A program made the position numbers and the translations under genes. A DNA stretch of 64,000 nt from Chrysogorgia sp. JL179-B06 (lineage: Eukaryota; Cnidaria; Anthozoa; Scleralcyonacea; Chrysogorgiidae): positions 3,074,501-3,138,500 of the forward strand of contig JAYKKM010000450.1 of NCBI GenBank assembly GCA_035772405.1. The letters run 5' to 3'. Shown here one piece after another: positions 57,049 to 64,000 of this stretch. How positions within the stretch are numbered: position 1 is the first letter of the stretch; each line of letters opens with the position of its first letter. Below the pieces are notes generated by a model that was not told the origin of the DNA, did not search any database, and saw only the letters and a list, made by a program, of their open reading frames with translations.

Positions 57049-57845
57049 AGGGGAACTGTAGTCAAATAACTTTTAAATAAAGGGCCTTTAAGTATAGTGT
57101 TTAGAAATGTTAATGTTTTACAGTATCTGATCTTGTACTCGAGAAATAACGTTTTCATTCTTGTATATTATTCTTCTGGCCACTACCAGTTCAGCGTTTT
57201 CTTCATGGCTAAAAGTTGATGTGCAATGGGAGTTTTCAATTTTGACATCATTGAATGCTTGTCTTTTGTTGTTTGCACTCTATGACGTCAAAATTGAAAG
57301 AGAAAACTGCTGCTGTACATCACTTTGAGCTGTCGAGAAAACTCTAAAATGTTGCTGTCCAGAAGCTTAAAATATGAGAATGAAAATGTTGCAGGCTTTC
57401 AGGCAAAAATTAGGACGAAAGTAGGACTAAAATTTTAGGGAAAGTAGGAAAATGTACAAAAACGTTGTACAAAAGTAGGATTTTTTTGTGATTTAAAATT
57501 GACAAAAATACAATCCAACCTTGAAAACACAATACTATTCAACCTTATTTTTTCATAAAAATTAGTGGTTTGTCTCAAGCCAGGAGAAAATAGTACAGGT
57601 AATATCAAAAGCAAACAGATTTCATGAAATAAAAAACAAGGATTTTAATAGAAAAAGTAGGAAAATCAAGGCATACTTAGTAAAAAGTAGGAAAGTACAA
57701 AAAAAATAGAAAAAAATTAAGAAAAGCATGATTGCCAGAAAGCCTGACGTTGGAGCCGATATCATCGAATTGTTAACATTTCTAAACATAACACTCAAAG
57801 GTCTTTGATTTTAATTTATTTATTTTTTTTGACTACAGTTCCCCT
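57049..57845. mobile_element. TTAA-flanked foldback element, AGGGGAACTGTAGTC ends
   Basis: AGGGGAACTGTAGTCAAA and its complement form the ends. Inner arm matches include AACATTTCTAAACA and the TCTTTGA-rich region. The site is TTAA (57045-57048) on the left and TTGA (57846-57849) on the right. Confidence 0.85.
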
Positions 57846-57849
57846 TTGA

Positions 57850-58660
57850 CCCCATTATTCTGAAATTGACACTTGGTCAGACCTGGATGCATTGATGTGA
57901 CAAATGATTGACTCAGATAAAAACTTGTCACATGTGCCAGGGAAAGATTTCAATTTGACATTGCCAAAGAACATGTTTTGATTGAGTGTTCATCTTTCGA
58001 TGACAATGATGGTAGTCAGGTTAAAAAGTGAAATATCTATGGCTGTATGAATTCCATTTTGTTATTTTATTGCTTTGAATATTGAAAATGATCTTAGTGG
58101 AAACTAAAAAGACATAATTCAACAGCCATGTTCTTTCATTTCAATTGTGCAAATAATTTGTGAATGTCAGGGTTTGCTGTGATATTTTAAAACCAGCTTA
58201 CCATGTTTATTTTCCCAATGTCATTGCACAATTGTTAATCTCTTTGAGTATAATACTTGTACTTGAGTTAAAAAAGAACAAGTCATATTAGCAATAACTA
58301 ATAGCTGTTGTCGTTTCTGAGTTTAATGCCAGTAAATCAGTGTTTTTATAAAATACTGAGTTGGTATTAAATTCTTGACAATGTTGTTAGTAAATTCTTG
58401 ACAATGTTGTTAGTAATTGCTTTGGAAATACAGTTCTTGTTGACTTGTGTTTAAAACAAAAGCTGTATTTTCTTATCCAATACATGTTCTCTTCTTTATT
58501 GATTCACACAAATGCAAAAGTTTTTCTCTTTGTAAAAATTTATTCAAGTTGTAATTACTCTATTTACAATTGTTTTTTTCAATAAATATTTACAAAAATT
58601 AATATGACTCCTTTTTAATAAAAAATTCAATTCCCATGGGAATTCTCCTATACTTAAAAA
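57850..58660. other. No gene recognised
   Basis: Contains a short direct duplication ('aaattcttgacaatgttgttagt', 58370 and 58390). No exon is supported. Confidence 0.4.
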
Positions 58661-58667
58661 ATAATTA

Positions 58668-58957
58668 CCCCAGCTGACTCCCCTAGTGCTACTCCTACTA
58701 AAAGTAGGAGTAGCACTAAGGGAGCCAGCTGGGGCACTAAGACTAAAATACAACAAAGTTAAACTGCCTGAGCTAACTCCCCTAGTGCTACTCATACTGA
58801 AGGTAGGAGTAACACTAAGTGAGTTAGCTCGAGCAACTAAGATAAAAACTAAAATACGATAAAAACTAAAATACAACAAAATTAAACTGCCCCATCTAAC
58901 TATCTTAATGCTACTCATACTAAAAGTAGGAGTAGCACTAAGTGTGTCAGCTGGGGC
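58668..58957. repeat. Three tandem hairpin units
   Basis: Hairpins at 58668-58734, 58765-58835 and 58889-58957 each have arms of about 31 bp around a 4-5 base loop. The 3' arm core GTAGGAGTARCACTAAG is conserved in all three, and spacers share 'aaaatacaacaaa'. The first is nearly perfect and the others carry several mismatches. Confidence 0.9.
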
Positions 58958-59595
58958 CGGACTAAAGATAACAACAACTACTTACATGATTGCTTGTGTA
59001 AAGGCAACCAAAACATGCAAATTTGTGAAACATGCAAATTAATCCCATATGCAAATCAGAAAACATGCATTACATTATAATAGACCCATTGCCCAACTAG
59101 TCCCTAGCTAAATCCCTAGCTCCCTAGCTAAGTCCCTAACTGCCTCACTACCTATTTTCTACCTAACTACCCCGCACCCTCTGTCCTTTCTCTTTATCCA
59201 CCAACACACTGTTACCACACACTCGCTTTCACCTGATCATGCGGGGCCCCCACCCCAGTTCTCCCGCCCCACTACCACCCCCTCAGCGCAGAGGAAAACG
59301 CATGGCATTATTGCAGCACATGATGAATCCCATCTGTTGAGCTAACTCATTCCTACAGTGTACACCAGTCAACTCACATCCCCATAATTAAAAATTACGA
59401 TAATCCAAAACAAAATTTAAAAGAAAAGAAAACTAAACCCGCCTAGCCACTATGCCAATCAGATGTCCTATTTGGGTGGCTCTTTTGAACCTAAATGTTG
59501 CCTTACCTTCGTCAATAACAATGCTACGAGGGATAATTTATATGCACATAAATGAATATTAAATTGGCTGCTATTTATGAATAAGGTCTATTAAT
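58958..59595. other. Non-coding; C-rich and MITE fragments
   Basis: 59100-59290 is rich in 'ccctagct' and C runs. 59510-59595 resembles half of the foldback family at 54684-54867. No gene is seen. Confidence 0.4.
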
Positions 59596-59639
59596 AAACA
59601 AATAGAGTGTTTTCACTTCAAATGACAGACTGCTTACTT

Positions 59640-59945
59640 TGCAAACTGGGTGTATTATGTTTGAAGTTACAAATGTAGTCTTGAGAAATATTTGTTGGTG
59701 ACTGGCAGCCTCAGTGGTGCTCGTCACGGTCAAGTAAAAAATTGTTAGCTTCACCTATATTTGTTTGCAAACTGGGTGTGTGTATTATTGAGAAAGACTG
59801 ACTGTTCGACAGCCTCAGCGGCAGTCATCTTCACAGTGAAGTAAAAATATTTGCCTATGTTTGTATCATAGATGCATGTTTTGTTCATTGATGTGTCATT
59901 GTGTGTAAGGTGTTGGTAATTCTAGTGTGGTGCCATGAGAATTGC
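59640..59945 (-). mobile_element. Two Penelope-like 3' end fragments
   Basis: On the minus strand, motifs of the type GAAGATGACTGCCGCTGAGG...GTCGAACAGTCAGTC occur at 59795-59842 and, more degraded, at 59700-59745. Both are followed by 'acacccagtttgcaaa'. Confidence 0.65.
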
Positions 59946-60436
59946 ACACAGAAGAAACAGGTTAATTTCCATATAAAAGTACCCAAATGATGTCATGATT
60001 CAGGATATGTATAGTCTCACATAATGCACATAATGGCTATCACACACCTAACAGCTATAACACGCCAATTTATATTAACTAGATAAATTGGGATTAATTA
60101 GAAGCAACATCTAAATACTCTCCTGCAATAGCGCAATTTACCGAGAACCCCCTGTCGAAACCATCTTTTTCATCTTTTTTAAATTTTTTGGGATAGGAAG
60201 GCGCTGGATTGTGATTTACGGCACCCTGGGCAGCTGACATCAGGGAGGCCAGAAAAAACCTGTCCAAGAAAACCATTTAGGAGAAAACCTTGGGCAGGAA
60301 ATCTGAGTCGGGGCCAAGATGTTAAACAGCTATAGCTCCCCGACGAAGCTTTACAAAGTGTAGGAGTGTCGTAAGTCACATATACAGAGCCTGGGGGGGG
60401 GCTTACGTTTTTATTTGTTTTCTTTTCTTTTGTAAC

Positions 60437-61255
60437 ATATCCATAATGGCTATCGCGCACATAACGGCTATAACACTCAATACGGCTATAACGCACATAA
60501 CGGCTATAATGCACATAACGTCAATAACACACATAACGGCAATAACGCACATAATACTATAACACACATAACGGCTATAACACACATAACGGCTATAACA
60601 CATATAACGGCTATAACACATATTATTAACGGCTATAACACACATAACGGCTATAACACATATAACGGCTATAACACACAACGGCTATTACACACATAAC
60701 ATCTAACGCACATAACGGCTATAACACACATTAAAGGACATAACCCACATAACAGCTATAACGCACATAACGGCTATAACACACATAACGGCTATAACAC
60801 ATAACGGCTATAACAGCTATTACACACATAACATCTATAACGCACATAACGGCTATAATGCACATAACGGCTATAACACACATAACATCAATAACGCACA
60901 TAACATAAATAACGCACATAACATAAATAACGCACATAACATAAATAACGCACATAACATCAATAACGCACATAACATCAATAACGCACATAACATCAAT
61001 AACGCACATAACATCAATAACGCACATAACGTCAACGCACATAACATCAATAACGCACATAATATCAATAACGCACATAACATAAATAACGCACATAACA
61101 TCAATAACGCACATAACATCAATAACGCACATAACATCAATAACGCACATAACATCAATAACGCACATAACATCAATAACGCACATAACGTCAACGCACA
61201 TAATGTCAATAACGCATATACCGGCTATAACGCACATAACGACTATAATGCCTAT
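60437..61255. repeat. 18-21-bp minisatellite, CACATAACGGCTATAA / CACATAACATCAATAACG
   Basis: The left half uses GGCTATAACACACATAAC units. The right half (60840-61205) is a more homogeneous 18-bp array, CACATAACATCAATAACG. Apparent proteins made of MCVID-type repeats are artefacts. Confidence 0.93.
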
Positions 61256-61899
61256 AACACAAATAATGCTGATAAGACTACTTATGCAACAATACCCCTG
61301 TCAGTGACTATACATAGACCGAACGATGACATCATTTGGGTACTTTTATATGGAAATTGAGCCGAAGTATGGTCATGAAATCAAGTGAAAACACTCTATT
61401 TGTTTGATCAGCCCAATTAACCACAGTGTGTAAATACACATTTAATAAATAAAACTTAATAGTAAGGGATGTGCCAGATACTACGGATACTAGATTAAAC
61501 CGAATAGCTATTATATATATATTACTCAAAATACTTTGAACATTACTTAAAATGTTTTTTTACTGCTATATATCTGGTAAATATCTGGTAACAGATATTT
61601 ACTGGATAGTATCTATATCTGGATAGCATCTCTATCTGTAGTATCTGCATGGTGAAATCACCATACAGATACTAAGCATAGAGGAATTTTACTGAGTATC
61701 TGGATCTGACACATCCCTTCTCTCTCTCAAACCTAACCAATAACAAACATAATAAACATCAAAGAGGGTCTCTTACAGTATCATCACATTTTGTATTGTT
61801 TTGACAAGTTTTTGAAACAGTTTTTGTGTTCTATCATTTTGTTTTAGGTGAGAAATGAAAAAAATAGAACAAGGACAGTATGTTAGGACAACTTGTTAT

Positions 61900-64000
61900 G
61901 TAAAGGTAAGGGAACCTCTTTGATCATATGCTTAAGAAGCAGAAAACATGTTCTGTTTATTATGGATTACTACATAATAGGAACTCACAATTGTTGACAA
62001 TATCACTTGGAAGAACTTTCTTGTCTGTATGGGATTTGTATCTTGCATGGAGCATATCTCTTGCTATTGGTTTGCCTGTTGGGTTGTCTTGCATGGGGTC
62101 CTGTATTGCCATTTTTTAGGTTGATCTGGAAATAATGATAACATAATGATTAGAAATAATTAATGCCAAGTGCACAATGGTCACTAAAATTAATAGAATT
62201 TAAATTAATTACAGTAAAAAAGTAAAATGACTTAATTAACTCTAAAATGCATTTCTCCTTCATGGTTTTAATCTAAATAAAACACAACTGCTTGTTTTGT
62301 AAAGTTAAACAAAATAAACTTAAAATCCTACTGGTTTCTCAAAAAACACATACCATATGACACATTTACAGTTGTATTTCACATCTATAAATGATCATCA
62401 GTTGTTGTAGTCTTGAGAAAGACTATTGTTGGTGACTGACGTTTTGACGGCCTTACCAATGGTGAGTGGGTGTTGCATAATGCGTTAAGCGTGGGCCTAT
62501 ATTCCTATGTTGTTTGTTGGTGTGTATATTTAATAAATTATAAATAAATCAACAAAGAGTCCTACTGGTTTCTTTTAAACACTTGACTACTGTAGAGTGA
62601 GCTCTCCAATCAAATTCAAATAAGAGCTTTTCTTTAAATACTTAATATGTCATCATTTTTAAAATTGAAAATAATTATGTAAGGACTATATTTTTTAAAG
62701 GTAAGGAGTTATTTTTATCTCATTGAAATATCTTCACAACAATACTGCATTAAACATAGGAACTTACCATTGTTGGCAATCTCTCTTGTGGGCTTTTCGT
62801 AGGTCTTGTCTCAGTTTTGTGTCTTGGTATTAGGACTTGTCTGCTCATTGTCTTGCACAGGATCTTGTCTCACATGGGGTCTTGTCTTGTCATCATAATT
62901 ATGTCATCTTGTGTTGTCTTACATGGGGATGACTTGTCTTTAAGGTTGTCTTGGCATCATGATTATTGTCTCTAGGCTTCGTGGTCATGCATGGGATCTG
63001 TGTTGCCATTTTTTAGGTAAATCTGGAAATAATGATAACATAATGATTAGAAATAATTAATGCCAAGTGCACAATGGTCACTAAAAGTAATAACATTTAA
63101 AGAAGTGACTTAATTAATTCTTTAAAATGCAATATATAGTTCAGGTCTTTGAGCAAATTGTCAAATGAAAGCTATAAAATTAGTTTTCATTGTTGAAAGT
63201 GTTAAGTACATAATGATTTCTTACTTAACAGCATTGTAATCTTCGCAGATCAACATTTAAACTTAATATTAAATTTGAGTGTAAATATGTGCATGCAGGT
63301 TAATGTCATTAAATGTTTTTCAAGAAACTCACATCACATGTTTTATCAGGTCTAAAACAAGTTGCGATATACAGACAATTGTGGTTTAATTTGTGGTTTA
63401 ATATATTAAACAGTTTCTTAACAAGTGCTAGTTTCTTAAAAAAACATATTCAATAAATTATAAATAAATAAATCTAGAATATCCTACTGGTTTCTCAAAA
63501 ACAATACTGTATGATAGGACACATTTATAATGATCGTCTTTTTTGTAGGGCTTTGAACAGACTAGTTAGGTTAATCATAGAAGTACAATATCCCTATAAT
63601 TATGTCCAAATATAAAATAATTGCAGTCTGCTCTCAATTCAAATTTGCTGTTGTTTAAATACTTAATGTGCTATTCATTTTTTAAATTCAATATAAAATA
63701 ATTATGTAAGGACCATGTTCTTTATTAGGTAATGGGATTCTCTTTGATGTCAACTATAATACTGCATTAAACTTATTGTAGGAACTCACCAGTGTTGGCA
63801 ATCTCTCTTGTGGGCAATTAACATAGGTCGTGCCATTAGGACTTTTCTTTAGGGTTGTCATGCATGGGGGGTCTTTGACTTGGCATGAGGTCTTGTCTTT
63901 AGGGCTATCTTGTATGGAATCTTGTCTCTTGGGTTGTCTTACCATCTTTTTAGGTAAATCTGAAAACATGATGACAAAATGATTAGAATTAATAATGCCA
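61900..64000 (-). repeat. Three tandem copies of a ~0.8-1.0 kb unit with exon-like segments
   Basis: Units beginning near 61900, 62700 and 63710 share order and sequence ('taaggac...', 'ggaactcac..gttgg.aat', 'tgccatttttta', 'aataatgataacataatgattag'). On the minus strand each holds an AG-GT bounded segment: about 62131-61988, 63018-62770 and 63958-63790. The third has a 55-codon open frame (QPKRQDSIQDSPKDKTS, CPQERLPTL). The first stops near its end and the second is broken. The third copy is cut by the window end. A Penelope-like 3' motif lies at 62408-62475. Confidence 0.7.

Larger units (their letters stand above)
59596..61406. mobile_element. TIR element enclosing a minisatellite, interrupted at the left
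   Basis: ACAAATAGAGTGTTTTCACTT (59596-59616) and AAGTGAAAACACTCTATTTGT (about 61385-61406) are the outer ends. Inner arms TTTCCATATAAAAGTACCCA (about 59968) and its complement (about 61340) continue them. The left arm is split by Penelope-like 3' ends (59640-59945). Confidence 0.75.

Noticed and set aside
60094..60514. Minus-strand frame with a hydrophobic start (MVFLDRFFLASLMSA)
   Set aside because: It looks like a signal peptide, but the frame is 60 codons, has no family match, and lies inside a transposable element.
60403..61237. Minus-strand frames of repeated MCVID/ALLML units
   Set aside because: Translations of an 18-bp minisatellite whose length is a multiple of three; no splice or family support.
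61850..61907. Plus-strand exon bounded by TTTTAG and GTAAGG
   Set aside because: All three frames contain stops within the segment; it could only be untranslated.

Overview
This is a stretch of an intron-rich, AT-rich animal nuclear genome that is heavily loaded with transposons. Gene content, GT-AG introns and the repeat families point to an invertebrate. An anthozoan cnidarian (coral or sea anemone) is my best guess, from general familiarity with such repeats rather than a diagnostic marker. There is no bacterial or viral gene organisation.

Four conserved host genes can be rebuilt exon by exon, with every splice phase agreeing. (1) A two-pore-domain potassium channel (K2P) on the minus strand, 5 coding exons, 3086-10836. 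(2) MANF, an ER-resident stress and neurotrophic factor, minus strand, 4 exons, 16572-19413. (3) MED20, a Mediator head subunit, plus strand, 5 exons, 20111-24344. (4) SNIP1, an FHA-domain splicing and signalling factor, minus strand, 9 exons, 25946-29754. MANF and MED20 are head-to-head about 0.7 kb apart, and MED20 and SNIP1 are tail-to-tail.

From 30.6 to 43.4 kb there is a tandem pair of paralogous genes of unknown family (A: 30599-34059; B: 39061-43443). They share gene structure, a helical N-terminal exon with a BH3-like motif at the same residue position, and a second exon encoding two hydrophobic segments flanked by coiled-coil-like helices. This is the most interesting protein-level observation in the window. 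The duplication included 3' flanking DNA; transposons then diversified each copy.

From 43.5 kb to the end I find no convincing host gene. The DNA is LINE fragments, Penelope-like elements, TTAA-flanked and other foldback elements, minisatellites and a set of exon-like tandem cassettes at 61.9-64 kb. Several insertions are nested and keep clear target duplications: a Penelope-like element inside a foldback element (12 bp), a 5'-truncated LINE (14 bp), a hAT-like element (8 bp), and a mariner-type element inside a Penelope-like element (TA).

All identifications come from reading the sequence and from remembered family features. No database search was run.
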